DNA from: Centrapalus pauciflorus
Taxonomy: Eukaryota; Streptophyta; Magnoliopsida; Asterales; Asteraceae
Assembly (NCBI GenBank): GCA_020465985.1
Contig: JAANYP010003878.1
Span: 644,001 to 708,000 of the forward strand
DNA length: 64,000 nucleotides
Direction: 5' to 3'
Made by a program: the position numbers and the translations under genes. Shown one piece after another: positions 1-10,626 of the stretch. Positions within the stretch are counted from its first letter, which is position 1; every line of letters starts with the position of its first letter. The notes below the pieces were generated by a model, which did no database searches, was not told the origin of the DNA, and saw nothing but the letters and a program-made list of their open reading frames with translations.

Positions 1-172
1 TTTATCAAACAAATAATATCTATCCTCCGGCGCAACAATCGGAGTCAACTCTTTATGTAGCGACTTCACCTCACCTACCTTGGTCTCAATTTGCGCTGCC
101 ATATCCGCCAAATCTTTTATGTATGCAGTCTCTCGAGAAGTAAAATCCTCCAAGAAGATCGAATGTTAGAAG
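1..172 (-). CDS. partial open frame of unknown function, runs off the window
   Basis: On the minus strand about 57 codons stay open from a stop near 170 to the window edge. The segment is hydrophilic and rich in Glu, Lys and Asp (for example LADMAAQIETKVGEVKSL), with a heptad-like pattern suggesting a short coiled coil. It lies downstream of the gag gene on the same strand, so it may be part of the same element or an unrelated captured exon. I do not recognise the family, and no start or end is visible in the window. Confidence 0.3.
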
Positions 173-1439
173 CCAAGAATGAGAGTTTGAGGCAAAATGT
201 TTGAAATGTTGTATTTAGAGCTTGTCGAACAAAACAGAAGTTATAATCGATCACATTTTCTTCGCAACGATTTCAACAGTTGATGAATATTTCAGGCAAT
301 TCAAAATATGATCAAGAACTTGAAGTGATCATACACTTTCAAATCTTGCAGCAAATAGGAACATTTAACGACATGGAAAACAAATGCGATACAGAATCGA
401 ATTCCAAGGAACAAGTTGATAGAAATCGACAATTTACTTAGGTTTTCTCGATTTGATTCGTGAGACATAACGACAGATTCTTATTATTGAAGTCAGATCT
501 CGAGTTACCAGGGTTCCAAAACCGTCTCCACGACTATTTACATCATCTTCTACTTCATCGTCATCGCCTTTCTCTATTAGTTCACTGTGCAATTCGATCA
601 AGAGGCTTTGACAAAGCAATAGCCTTTGGTTCTGTTTAATTATATGTAAAGACTTATGTTTGACTTTTCATTGGTGAATTTCTGAATTTAAAATCACTTT
701 ATTCTTTTAACAGAAGCTTTTATTTTATGTGCAGTTAGATAGAATAAATATTCTATATTGGACATCTCACTAGTCTCGCATCGACATAATGAGAATCCAA
801 CACTTACATCTATAATGACATATGATGAGCTTTTCATTTTATATGCAGTTAGATGGAATAGGAATTCCATTTTAGATATCTCACTAGTCTCGCATCGACA
901 TAGTGAGAATCCATTCTTACATTTATTTTGGCTTCTGACGGCTTTTCATTAGCCATTCATGGCTAATCGCTTGGCTTAACAAAGTTCTCAATCTATTTCT
1001 TTATTACTCTTGCTTTGTGTCTCTGACTTCTTTGATTTCAATTCAAATTGTCATTCGGTGTTTAACAATTTGATTCAAATACTTTTCTCATTAATATTTA
1101 TTAGATCAACTACTTCTACCCCTGTCTCATTATAAGACACGCTGTAATCTTTCAAATTACAAGGATTTACGAAGTAGCTTGTGTTTTGGATTATATTTTG
1201 ATTTCTTAGAGCTTTTGAATCATACACGATTCAAATTACAATACCTATATTGTTTATAGGTATAATTTCTGATTAGGAAAGTATCTGTATCATAACTTCA
1301 ACTGATACAACCCATATGTCATCCGCATTATTCACTATCGATGACAGGGTTATACAGTTTACTCATTATTTACTTTTGGAATTGATTTTCAGCTGGCAAC
1401 GGAATTAAATCATTTTATCATATAAGAAATTTATTATTA
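173..1439. other. noncoding stretch downstream of gag, no protease/RT/integrase seen
   Basis: AT-rich sequence between the gag stop and the open frame at the left edge. I see no aspartic protease, reverse transcriptase, RNase H or integrase motif on either strand, and no copy of the LTR start seen at 2886. A short acidic minus-strand frame at 434-619 (run of Asp/Glu near its middle) is open, but I cannot support it as a gene. Confidence 0.5.
722..915. repeat. two-copy direct repeat, period about 116 bp
   Basis: The block around 733-797 recurs around 849-913. Both copies carry GCAGTTAGAT, then a shared CATCTCACTAGTCTCGCATC type segment and a GAGAATCC end. The copies differ at scattered positions, so the duplication is not recent. 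Function unknown. Confidence 0.75.
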
Positions 1440-2711
1440 TTAGTTACCGTTGGGGTCTTTTGGCGTCTCTGGTGTCTCCTCAGCATCTTCAGCAGTTATA
1501 TGGAAAGCTCGCGCCTTTGCTGTAGGTATCATTGTAGTACTCTGTTGAATTGCTCTGCCAACGGGTTGTTCAGGATTAGTAAGCATGCGTGTATTCGGGC
1601 AATGTTTGGCATAATGTCCACGCTCACCACAGTTGTAGCATACGTCGCTTCTTTCTGGGCACTCGTCGCTTCCATGTCCAATCCGGTTACAAGTGTAACA
1701 GGTCACATCTATAGGGTTGCAGCGTCCGCTATGAAATTTGTTACAGCGTTTACATGTTCGCGCTCCTGACTGTATGGAATAAACTCTAGTCTTCTGAGGT
1801 GTAGAAGATGCTTGCGACTGTTGCTGACTAGACTTGGATGAACTGAAGAATCTACTAGAATTCTGTTTCTTAGGTGGAGATGGACAAGTAGGATTTATAG
1901 CCATCGTAACCGGTTCACAACTCGAATCTGTGAATTCCCGCTCCACCATTCTTGCTGCTTCCACTATACTAAGATACGTTTTGAACTTTATGCTACTCAT
2001 TTGTCTTCTATATGTTGAATTCAGACCCAGTCTGAATCGATTTATCTTACGCTCTTCGGTTGCCACTTGATATGACGAGTAGCCGCAAAGTCTCGAGAAC
2101 TCATGCTCGTATTCATCAACAGTCTTAGTTCCTTGTTTTAATTGCATCAACTGCATCTCGAGTTCGTCTTGTTTGTCAGTTGGACAGTATTTGGCGTTGA
2201 ACATCTCCAAGAACTGCTCCCAGTCCAGTGCCATAATTGCTTCCTCACCGTAGATGCTTCTTTGTGTTTTCCACCAGGCTCTTGCAGCTCCAACGAACAG
2301 CGCTGTAGCGAACTTAACTCTATTGCTGTCCAGACATTCTGAGATACTGAAGATCTCTTCAGTATGACTTATCCAATCTAACGCTTGTATTGGATCTACT
2401 GCGCCTTCAAACGTCATGGCACCACTCGCTTTGAAGTCTTTAAATCTACAGCCTTTTGGATGCACAGCTCGTTTATTGACATGCTCATTATCGGATTCCG
2501 ATTCGCTTGACTGTTCAGTTTGCTTCTTTTTATGTTTATTTCTCTTTTCAGTTTTCTTTATTGATTCAATTTGCTCTAGCATAAACTTGTTTTGTTGCTC
2601 ATTATTCTGGGTTATTAGTTGTTGCATCATTTCCAGGACTTGCTCTGGGGTCATGCCACCTGATGGTCCACCTTCTCCTGACATAGCTCTGAAATTCAAA
2701 TCACTAAACAT
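1440..2711 (-). CDS. gag: Ty3-type retrotransposon Gag (capsid/nucleocapsid), 423 aa
   Basis: Gag packages element RNA into cytoplasmic virus-like particles. Residues about 95-260 match the plant retrotransposon gag core, including the AARAWWKT segment (about 142-149) and the YEHEFSRL segment (about 201-208). A Ser/Gln-rich linker follows, then two CCHC zinc knuckles (C338/C341/H346/C351 and C358/C361/H366/C371). A third, irregular Cys/His cluster lies just before them (C320/C323/H327/C331). The start is the first Met of the frame, about 170 bp inside the primer site. The frame ends at the place where plant Ty3 polyproteins normally run on into the aspartic protease, and no pol domain follows. 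I therefore read the element as gag-only or truncated. The frame itself is intact. Confidence 0.9.
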   Translation of the reverse strand: MFSDLNFRAMSGEGGPSGGMTPEQVLEMMQQLITQNNEQQNKFMLEQIESIKKTEKRNKHKKKQTEQSSESESDNEHVNKRAVHPKGCRFKDFKASGAMTFEGAVDPIQALDWISHTEEIFSISECLDSNRVKFATALFVGAARAWWKTQRSIYGEEAIMALDWEQFLEMFNAKYCPTDKQDELEMQLMQLKQGTKTVDEYEHEFSRLCGYSSYQVATEERKINRFRLGLNSTYRRQMSSIKFKTYLSIVEAARMVEREFTDSSCEPVTMAINPTCPSPPKKQNSSRFFSSSKSSQQQSQASSTPQKTRVYSIQSGARTCKRCNKFHSGRCNPIDVTCYTCNRIGHGSDECPERSDVCYNCGERGHYAKHCPNTRMLTNPEQPVGRAIQQSTTMIPTAKARAFHITAEDAEETPETPKDPNGN

Positions 2712-2870
2712 TTAGATCATTAGCCTAGCACATTGTACCCTTTCATGCCCCGTCCTACTAGTCTCTGAAACCTATCTTAGTTCAAGCCATCCTGTCATGA
2801 TTGATACTATAGCATTGCACAAGTTTGAGATCATGTATTACACGTAATACAATGATTCACTCAAACTATT

Positions 2871-2882
2871 GCTCTGATACCA
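2871..2882 (-). promoter_or_regulatory. primer binding site for initiator Met-tRNA
   Basis: Read on the minus strand the site is TGGTATCAGAGC, the classic plant retrotransposon sequence complementary to the 3' end of initiator methionine tRNA. It lies three bases inside the LTR end at 2886 and about 160 bp ahead of the gag start, which fixes element orientation and one LTR boundary. Confidence 0.9.
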
Positions 2883-2885
2883 TCC

Positions 2886-4546
2886 TGTGAGACCCTCTGA
2901 TTTCTCAAAGGTCTCAAGTCTAGGCTCAGTAGCAATGCAATATCAATCAGGAAACTAAGATAAAATTAACAATTGCGGAAATAAAGTTAATTACAAACAG
3001 AGACAGAATTTAAGTAGCAAAGTACAAACATCTAGACTATTACATCAAATCACATAATATAAACTAAACCCGAACCCCAAAGCTCTATTATCATCCAAAT
3101 ACCAAGATGTTGAAACAGGTTCTAATGCACTTCAAGCTCTTTCAGATTCCTGACCTATGTACTAGGTCCAGCCAATCCTTTGCCTTTACCTGAAAAATAA
3201 TGCAACAACGGGTAAGCTTATTTGCTTAGTGAGAATGTAGAATTTCACATTTAACATGCAATTATGAACGCGGAAGCACATGCACTGCACTCGGCTCATG
3301 CACGGCTCAGCTCTATATGCACTGCACTAGGCTCATGCACAGCTCAATCTCGAAGGGTCATTGGCCAATTAATGCTCTTTTGATGCGCGACTTTGCTCAG
3401 CTCCCAGTTATAAAACTGTTGTTGCTCTTGAGACTTTTAGACAATTTCATAAGGAATGCTCGGATGATGATAAATCCATACACACGCATCATTAGTGGGG
3501 ATCAGCCACGTACTGGGCTAGCTACCAGTAAAAGCTCTATATGGATATCATCGGAATGCTCAGCTCTAGCTACCCTCTGTGCTTTCATCACGTAAATCAG
3601 CACATCATAAGCCTAACATTAACCCAACACTGAGCAATAGTGATGGAGTTAAGCTTAACAATCAAATGACTCGTCAATGAAATAGATTCTAGGAGAATAA
3701 AGGCTCAGCTCAACAAATCATAGTAAATATACTATGATAATATATATCAATAAGCTTAAGATCTGAATGCCAATAAAATCAGGATCATGCAACAAAAGTC
3801 TCAATTCACATAATATGCTGTTAAAGTGAAATCTACAACTCACAGTTACTGGTTATTTGTGCTCTGTTAGTTTCTGGCTCTGGCTCGGTTGCTCACAATC
3901 TGTAGTGGATTAGAACCACTATCTGACTTATATCAGACTTTCAGATGCTCGCCATTTTGCTCGTTGCTCAATCTGTTATTAATATCATTTCTGATATTTA
4001 TTAGCTCTTATATCATCTGAATAATAAGTATTCAGTGTTCATTCAATTCATAAGCTCAATGTTCGCTCGTTGATCTTTTAAATTTCTATATCTCATAACT
4101 TGATCATTAATTTCATTAAGATCTTTCTTAGCTTTCATTTGCTCAATATAATTCTTAAGAAAGCATGTCTAATCATATCATATACTTACTTGATGTTTAT
4201 ATGCTTATAAAGTTGCATTTTCGAAATCTAATCATATGTGATCATGCATATATATTCATATGTTTTCTAATTGATGATATTTCTTAAGTTTATAAATTTT
4301 GATTTTAATGATTAATCATTCATGTTTATATAAGGAAATCTGTTGTTATATTTTGAATCATAAAAACCACATCCGGATTTGGATCTAGGTCATTCGAAAT
4401 GGCATATCCGAAATTGATATTGGATCTGAATTAAGCACCATCCGAACTCGGATCATCCGAGTTCGGACCACCTTTCGTCCGAAATGGTACTTGATCCGAA
4501 ATGATACAAGATCCGAATTTCTAGAAATAGAAACCTGTGACACCCT
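2886..4546 (-). mobile_element. 5' LTR of the gag-only retrotransposon (outer edge approximate)
   Basis: The inner boundary is TGTGAGACCC on the plus strand (the LTR 3' end ..TCACA in element orientation), next to the primer site. The outer edge is placed near 4546, where TGTGACACCC-like words occur twice (4534 and 4551), shortly before helicase homology begins near 4601. That gives about 1.66 kb. Inside are a short duplicated GGCTCATGCAC-type block (about 3280-3350) and a cluster of ATCCGAA/TTCGGAT words on both strands (about 4370-4520). I see no 3' LTR in the window, so neither LTR identity nor target duplication can be tested. Confidence 0.6.
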
Positions 4547-4594
4547 GCCATTGTGACACCCTCTTGCTTTTACCTCATGTTATAAGTTGATATA

Positions 4595-6526
4595 GTGTAT
4601 ATAAGTTCACTTCGCGAATTATTTGTTGCAATATTATTATTTTGTGAGGTATCTGATCATGAACGGCTTTTTAGGGAAGTCTTACCTTACTTGTCAGAAG
4701 ACGTGGTTTATACTCAACGTAGATTGCTAGGAAATAATGACGTGGTATTTACAGATGCTGAGATTCAAAATTACACGTTGTTAGATATTGAAAGGATTCT
4801 GAATGGTAGCAATAGATCGTTGGTAGAGTTTCCAAGTATTCCACAAATTGATTATGCTTTGTTGCGCGGCACGATGAACTCTTTACTTGCTGCTGAGCGA
4901 ACATATGATGTAGGCGTTGAACATTCTCGGTTTCAAGTACTTTATCGTGGGCTAACTCACCAGCAGACTGAGGTTATTGATTATGTGATGACGTGTATTG
5001 AAAAGCCTGATGGTGGTGTTATATTTGTGTATGGCAGTGGTGGTATGGGTAAAACTTATCTATGGTCTACTCTTATTGCATGCATTCGTTCGATAGGCAA
5101 AGTAGTTTTATCTGTTGCTTCATCCGGGATTGCATCGTTATTGCTGCCTGGAGGACGTACTGCTCACTCACGATTTCGTATCCCAGTTGATATTGATAGT
5201 GATTCGTGTTGTGGCATTGATATTGTTTCAGAACTTCCCGAGTTGATCAGAGAGTCGGATTTGATCATTTGGGATGAGGCGCCCTTGCAACATCGACATG
5301 TGTTTGAGGCTGTTGATAGAACCTTACGGGATTTGTGTAAATATGATCGGCCGGGTGCGGAGAATCAAGTTTTTGGTGGAAAGGTGGTTGTATTAGGTGG
5401 TGATTTTCGACAAGTATTGCCTGTTATTCCTAACGCAAGTCGGAGTGAGGTTGTTTCATCGGTCATCAACAAATCAGCGCGGATATGGGAAAAATGTAAG
5501 ATTTTCTTATTGACGATGAATATGCGACTTCGTGATCCGTCGCTTTCTGCTATAGATATGAATCAGATGATGGATTTTAACAAATGGCTGTTACAACTAG
5601 GTGATGGGACGCTTCCTACAACTTCACTACCCGATGAATCTGATTCTGAATGGATTTGTATTCCTGATGATCTATTGATACCTATTTCTGACAACCCGAT
5701 TGATTCTATTGTAACTGCTACGTACCCAGGCCTTCTAACTCGCATTACTGACTTTGAGTATTTGAAAGAACGTTGTATACTTTGTCCAACTAATGAGTCT
5801 GTCGATGAAGTCAACACATTTATTCTTGGCCAAATGCGAGGTGACATGCATGTATTGTTAAGTGCTGATGACATATGTCAAACGACAAGTAATCTGGAGG
5901 AGATGCGTATTATGTACCCACTTGAATTTCTTAACACACTTAAGTTTTCAGGGATCCCAAATCACGATCTTGAGTTAAAGGTCGGGACGCCGGTCATGTT
6001 GTTGCGCAATATAAATTTACAACGCGGACTTTGTAATGGCACACGTTTGATCATTACCCAAATAAGTCGTTTGGTAATTGAGGCATTGATAATCACCGGA
6101 AGTCATGTTGGTGAAAAAACATTTATTGGGAGAATCGATATGACGCCGACTGATACTTGCTGGCCTTTTCGTTTTAAGCGAAGACAGTTTCCTTTAAAAG
6201 TCTGTTTTGCAATGACTATTAATAAGAGTCAGGGCCAAACATTCAAATCTGTTTGTAGGTATCTAAAACATCCGGTATTTAGCCATGGTCAACTGTATGT
6301 CGTTGCATCTCGAGTAACATCGCGCAACGGTCTACGTTTTTATATTGATAATGGAGGCAAATGTCCTGATAATTTAACAAGAAATGTTGTTTACAAAGAA
6401 GTATTTTATAACCTACCCCAAGGTATTACTTATTTTTATGCGTTTACTTTTTCGTTAACATTGAAATTAACACCCCTTTCGAATTCTAATGTTATTTTTG
6501 TTTTGTCGCCTGCTTTTCATGTGTAG
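4595..6526 (+). CDS. Helitron PIF1-type DNA helicase, C-terminal half
   Basis: This is an ATP-driven 5'-3' DNA helicase domain of the PIF1/Helitron class, used to unwind the element during rolling-circle transposition. Residues about 5-60 match the pre-helicase region of plant Helitron proteins (RELFVAILLFCEVSD, then an RRLLGN segment). Walker A is GSGGMGKTY near residues 147-155, Walker B is IIWDEAP near 224-230, GGDFRQVLP lies near 268-276, INKSQGQTF near 543-551, and YVVASRV near 568-574. The nominated Met is only the first in an open frame, and true coding sequence would extend upstream. The natural C terminus is probably near the NVVYKEVF segment (about nt 6380-6405); the 40 or so codons after it look like noncoding read-through or an intron (possible donor at 6422). 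The helicase core is unbroken. Confidence 0.9.
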   Translation: MYISSLRELFVAILLFCEVSDHERLFREVLPYLSEDVVYTQRRLLGNNDVVFTDAEIQNYTLLDIERILNGSNRSLVEFPSIPQIDYALLRGTMNSLLAAERTYDVGVEHSRFQVLYRGLTHQQTEVIDYVMTCIEKPDGGVIFVYGSGGMGKTYLWSTLIACIRSIGKVVLSVASSGIASLLLPGGRTAHSRFRIPVDIDSDSCCGIDIVSELPELIRESDLIIWDEAPLQHRHVFEAVDRTLRDLCKYDRPGAENQVFGGKVVVLGGDFRQVLPVIPNASRSEVVSSVINKSARIWEKCKIFLLTMNMRLRDPSLSAIDMNQMMDFNKWLLQLGDGTLPTTSLPDESDSEWICIPDDLLIPISDNPIDSIVTATYPGLLTRITDFEYLKERCILCPTNESVDEVNTFILGQMRGDMHVLLSADDICQTTSNLEEMRIMYPLEFLNTLKFSGIPNHDLELKVGTPVMLLRNINLQRGLCNGTRLIITQISRLVIEALIITGSHVGEKTFIGRIDMTPTDTCWPFRFKRRQFPLKVCFAMTINKSQGQTFKSVCRYLKHPVFSHGQLYVVASRVTSRNGLRFYIDNGGKCPDNLTRNVVYKEVFYNLPQGITYFYAFTFSLTLKLTPLSNSNVIFVLSPAFHV

Positions 6527-6539
6527 TTATTGTCGAGTG

Positions 6540-8727
6540 ATGTCGAGGGCAACGGAATCATACATTTCTGACTTAGTGCCATTTGTAACCGATAAGTGGT
6601 GTTTGACTGTAATGGTGTCACGTGCTTGGACAGCTTACAACCCGCGTAATGATCAGAAACTATCTCTAAACATGATTTTAGTTGACGATAGGGTATGTGT
6701 GTTCTTATACTTTATGTTGGGGATGCGTATCCAATAGATTGCTATTTACATAAAACATTTTATTTTTTCTTTTTAGGGGTCAATGATTCATGCTTTGGTC
6801 CCGAAGTATATTATCGACAAGTTCAAGGATTCTATTGTCGAGGGATGTGTTTATAAACTCAATCGTGTCAGTGTTGTTAATTACACGTCGAAATATAGAC
6901 CTTTACAGCGTGATTTTTTTATTCAATTTGCTGCTTGTACGACTGTGTCATTGCATTCTGGTGTTGATGCCGACGGCTTCTACCGATATGCTTTCGAGTT
7001 TCTCCCGTTCCATAACATTAGCCAGCGCGTTAATGATGACACATACTTGACAGGTGTCGTTGTTGTTTACGTTATCTATTGTATCATTTAATTTCTTTCG
7101 AAACCTTTTATTACTTACTTCAAGATACTTCAGATGTTATAGGGGTTGTTCGTGTATGGAATCCTATCGAAAGCAAAGTTGGAACGGTAACAAGCCCTGC
7201 CTCTGCTCTACGTAAGATTGTCCTTGCGGATACGAGGTATCGAAATCATTTCGTATATCCACGTAACTATACACATATACATTGTCTGATTTCGTAGTTT
7301 CCTTATTGTATTTGATTTCAGTGATACAATGTTGGATGTATCATTATGGGGGTCGTCAGCCTTGAAATATACTGATGACATGATTCGTGCAAGACAACAT
7401 CGCAATATCGTTTTTGTGATTACGTGTTGTACTGTTCGTGCATATAAACGTATGTTTCGTTTTTAACGTGCTTTTGATTTTATTCGTTTACTTTAATTGT
7501 TACATATCGTCAATAATTTTTTACTTGTAATGTTAAGGGATACCACACTTGAGTACGACATCGGCAACCCATTTATACGTCGACTTACACATTCCCGAAG
7601 TTATCCGTTATCAGGATAGGTGATTTCATGACCATGTCTATTGTATGTAGTAATCGATTTGTGTAATTTTTACTATATTTATAATTTCGTTTTTTCCTTA
7701 TAGCCCTGTTCGACCTATTACATTTGGACCTCCTGTACCAAGTACGGAGACAGTTTCTATCATACCTGTGGAAGTCGTATATGCCCGGTTAGATGAGGGG
7801 GTTGATGAGGTATTATAATCAATGTACTCCATATGATGGATATGTTTTTCTTAATGACGATGTGTGTTATTCGTTTTAGGGGACAGTTTTTACTGTCGCT
7901 GGGACAGTAATTGACATTGATATGTCCAATGATTGGAAGTTCATTCAGTGTACAAGGTGTTATAAGAAGGCAACTTTAAGTGACCGACGTTATTATTGTG
8001 ACTTTTGCAAAGACAATGTCCTTAATCCTCGACAGGCGTAAGTTTCATGTTATTACCATTTGTGTTGTGATATAAGTGTTTTCTAAAAAATATTATCTTT
8101 GTTTTAGATATAAACTGGTCATTCGGCTAAAGAATGACACACATGAGATGAGTTGTCTTTTATTTAACGCTGATGCAACGAAGATTGTCGGTCTTACTGC
8201 ATGTCAGTTGATTGTAAAAAATTTTCAGGAGGTCAGTTAGTTCATTATCACAATTGTTGTGTTCCGTCTTGCACTTCTTTGATGGTGTTTGCTAACTTAC
8301 GCACGTGTGTCAGGGCGGTGATGATCGTGATTGGATTTATTGGTTTTTGGTTGAGACTTTGTGTGCGCGTCATGTTGTGGTTGATATCAAAGTGGATAAA
8401 TACAATATGGCCCCGCATTGCATTCGCCGATTTACTGTTGCTCGGTTTCATGGTGACTATGAATCTGTTGTCACCATTCATTCAACCCAGCCATCTTTTT
8501 TATCACCGCTTGCATCTCCGTCAACTGTTAGGTCTACTGAAGAAGTCACTTCAAAAGATTGTTCTACTCTAACCGAATGTGACTTACAACATCATAGTGC
8601 ATCGATTGATTGCACGTCTATGGGACTGGCTACATTGAACACCATATCAACTTCTGCCTCATCACAAGCTTCTGTCGCTGAATCAGTCCTACATCAACAG
8701 CCGACGTCCTCTTCCGACATTCCATGA
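6540..8727 (+). CDS. RPA1-like single-strand DNA-binding protein, nine exons, 514 aa
   Basis: Helitrons of plants often carry a replication-protein-A large-subunit homologue, presumed to bind displaced single strands. I read exons 6540-6692, 6777-7053, 7134-7236, 7322-7449, 7538-7619, 7704-7809, 7880-8037, 8108-8231 and 8314-8727. All junctions use GT..AG, and the exons sum to 1545 nt, an exact 515 codons with stop. The first OB fold is in exons 1-2 (SLNMILVDD, then GSMIHALVPK). The second starts in exon 3 (DVIGVVRVWNP) and ends with the family-typical STTSATHLYVDLHIPEV in exon 5. Exon 7 holds a four-Cys zinc ribbon (CTRC..CDFC) of the RPA C-terminal fold, continued in exons 8-9. A Ser/Thr-rich tail closes it. 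No frameshift or stop was needed, so the gene may still be translatable. Confidence 0.85.
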
Positions 8728-9143
8728 CACTTTTGTTCCTGTTGTTATTGATTTAAACCGTTAACATTTGTTTTCATTATTTACGCTGAATGGTATTTGC
8801 CATTTAATTTGTGTGATTTTGATTAGTTCGCAACTTTGTTTTTTGTTGTGGCATTATATCTTTCTTTTTAATAGTAATTTTCATGTTACTGTCATATCAA
8901 ATATCTTTTGTTTTATATGTATTCATACTACTGGCAGACCGGTCGCATGTGTCATGCTATTGTTCAAACGTGCTCATGTTTTTGTGTCTCCTTAAGTTTA
9001 GTTCTGCTGATGTCAGATTTATAAGATTCATTTATAATTATATTTGTTTGGTGTTACTAACTTATTATTTTTTGTTAACATTTTCGTAAAGTCATATGTG
9101 GTACTATTAACAGTTTCATGTAACAGTCTGTGTTTACATACTG
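8728..9143 (+). other. intergenic spacer between the two RPA-like genes
   Basis: AT-rich and T-biased, with no supported exon. It presumably holds the 3' untranslated region of the first RPA-like gene and the promoter of the second. I see no clear TATA element to name. Confidence 0.4.
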
Positions 9144-10270
9144 ATGGATGTTTGGACGGTCGATCTATTTTCATCTCTCGCTCATCCTCATGCATGTTGG
9201 AGTATTACTGCTGTTCGGGTAGTGTTGGTCTGGAAAGATGATGTTAATGCGCGATTACTATTAATTTGTATTGATAGAAGTGTAAGTGTTATTGTTACAG
9301 CTTTATTAATGTGAATGTTAGGTTGTGACATTATAACTTGGTTGCGTAACTGGACGCCAAATACATTGTGTGACAGAGAGCGAAAATGGCAGTTGTTATC
9401 CCATTTGCCTTTATGCACCTTCACGATTGTCGGTCTTTGACGGGTGGTGTTTTCTCTTTGCATCATTTCAAAATTGAAGGCACATGTGGTCAATTTCCAA
9501 GATTTTTATCGTTTGATCTGTTACGCGCTGAGTGGTACATACTTTTTAATAAGAAGACAACCATTGCACCTGTTACAGTTGCTATCGATCGCATGGTCCC
9601 TTTTTATCCATTTGTACCATCGTTAAAAAGTCTTGTGCATAAACTGACGAGCTCACGACTATTGGTCGGTACGTCCATGTTACTTAATACGGACTTCGTG
9701 TGTTGTTTTTTACTTGGTCATCTAATGCGATGTTACTTTACCTTTTTATTCCCTCATTTACATTGTGTTAGATGTTGTTGGGAAAATCGTATCGTGTCGT
9801 CGAATTAGCGCTTCATATCTAAACTTGAGCTCTTCGTTTGAAGTATTCTTACAGGATGACACGTAAGTTAACGTATTTTTTTGTGCGTTGTGTTCTTACG
9901 TGTGATCTGTGTGGTAGACATTGTTAACTTACTTGCAAATATTATTTTTTTTGTGCAGCGGATGCAAGATTAAGTTAAAGTTGTATGACACGCCGGATAC
10001 AAAGCATGTTAAATTTTATCGTGCTATCCTAGCAAGGTCTATCATATATGTTTCATGTGTTACTCTTGTGCATTTTGATACAAGTACGTTCTGAAAAAAA
10101 TTGATTACGTTCATTTTATGTTTTGTATTCGTTGTTTTGAATTGCTACTTTGCTTATTTTGTATTACATCATTGTCAGTGAACGTGCTGTTTTCTACGGA
10201 TCTGACGAAGATAGTTATCGACCCTGTGATACCTGAAGCAGATAACGTTATAAGGTTGCTACTGTCTTGA
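9144..10270 (+). CDS. second, divergent RPA1-like gene, five exons, 245 aa
   Basis: Exons are 9144-9281, 9377-9668, 9772-9862, 9959-10083 and 10179-10270. Junctions are GT..AG, and the total is 738 nt, exactly 246 codons with stop. Exon 1 (ITAVRVVLVWKDD) and exon 2 (AKMAVVIPFAF, GGVFSLHHFKIEG, WYILFNKKTTIA) follow the pattern of the first OB fold in the neighbouring gene. The exon 2/3 junction creates VDVVGKIV, the hallmark start of the second OB fold. Exon 5 ends with IVIDPVIPEADNVI, equivalent to the fold-closing segment of the neighbour. The zinc-ribbon C terminus is absent. Identity to the first gene is low by eye, so this is an old duplicate or a separately acquired paralogue. Exon 4's donor is the least certain point. 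Confidence 0.65.
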
Positions 10271-10351
10271 TGCCTTATTAAAATTTCATACTTTCCTTGC
10301 TTACGTATGTTATGTTATTTGGAACCATAATGGCTTACAATATAACGTTAT

Positions 10352-10379
10352 CCCGTGTATTGCACGAGTATTACACTCA
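10352..10379 (+). repeat. degenerate Helitron 3' terminus (hairpin plus CTCA)
   Basis: A 17-base hairpin, CCCGTGTATTGCACGAG, is followed by TATTACACTCA. It aligns base for base in spacing with the intact terminus at 10599-10626, but the stem has a mismatch and the terminal CTAG is CTCA. Confidence 0.75.
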
Positions 10380-10598
10380 TTCTGTTCAAATGAGGAATGC
10401 GATATACAAATATGTTTTCCTCTAAGTTGATGATTCTTCGGTTGACATTTTTTTACGTCAGCATTAAATGAACTTCTTGTGTTCTGTATTTTTAAAAAAT
10501 GATTGTAATACAAACGAATATCATAAGCGATAATTGGTCATTGTTGATTTCACCAAGTAGTTTCAAAATGTACACTGTAATTCCTTAAAAAATAGTAT

Positions 10599-10626
10599 CC
10601 TGTGCACCGCACGGGTATTACACTAG
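10599..10626 (+). repeat. intact Helitron 3' terminus
   Basis: The hairpin CCTGTGCACCGCACGGG (7-bp stem with one G-T pair, 3-base loop) is followed by TATTACACTAG and then T. This fits the Helitron rule of a hairpin about 11 bases before a CTRR end inserted next to T, so the element's last base is 10626. Confidence 0.9.

Larger units (their letters stand above)
4590..10626 (+). mobile_element. Helitron, 5' (Rep) part missing, 3' end intact
   Basis: A helicase frame, two RPA1-like spliced genes and a canonical Helitron 3' end lie in one orientation. The 3' end is a 7-bp-stem hairpin, an 11-base tail ending CTAG, then a T. The left side starts abruptly inside helicase homology and abuts the retrotransposon LTR. 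The HUH Rep nuclease and the 5' TC end are therefore absent here, so this copy cannot be autonomous unless they lie left of the window. Confidence 0.85.

Noticed and set aside
8201..8572. Hydrophobic plus-strand frame suggesting a membrane protein
   Set aside because: It is an out-of-frame shadow of the last exons of the first RPA-like gene.
9386..9808. Single-exon 140-aa gene
   Set aside because: Better explained as exon 2 of the second RPA-like gene plus intron read-through; splicing restores the OB-fold order.
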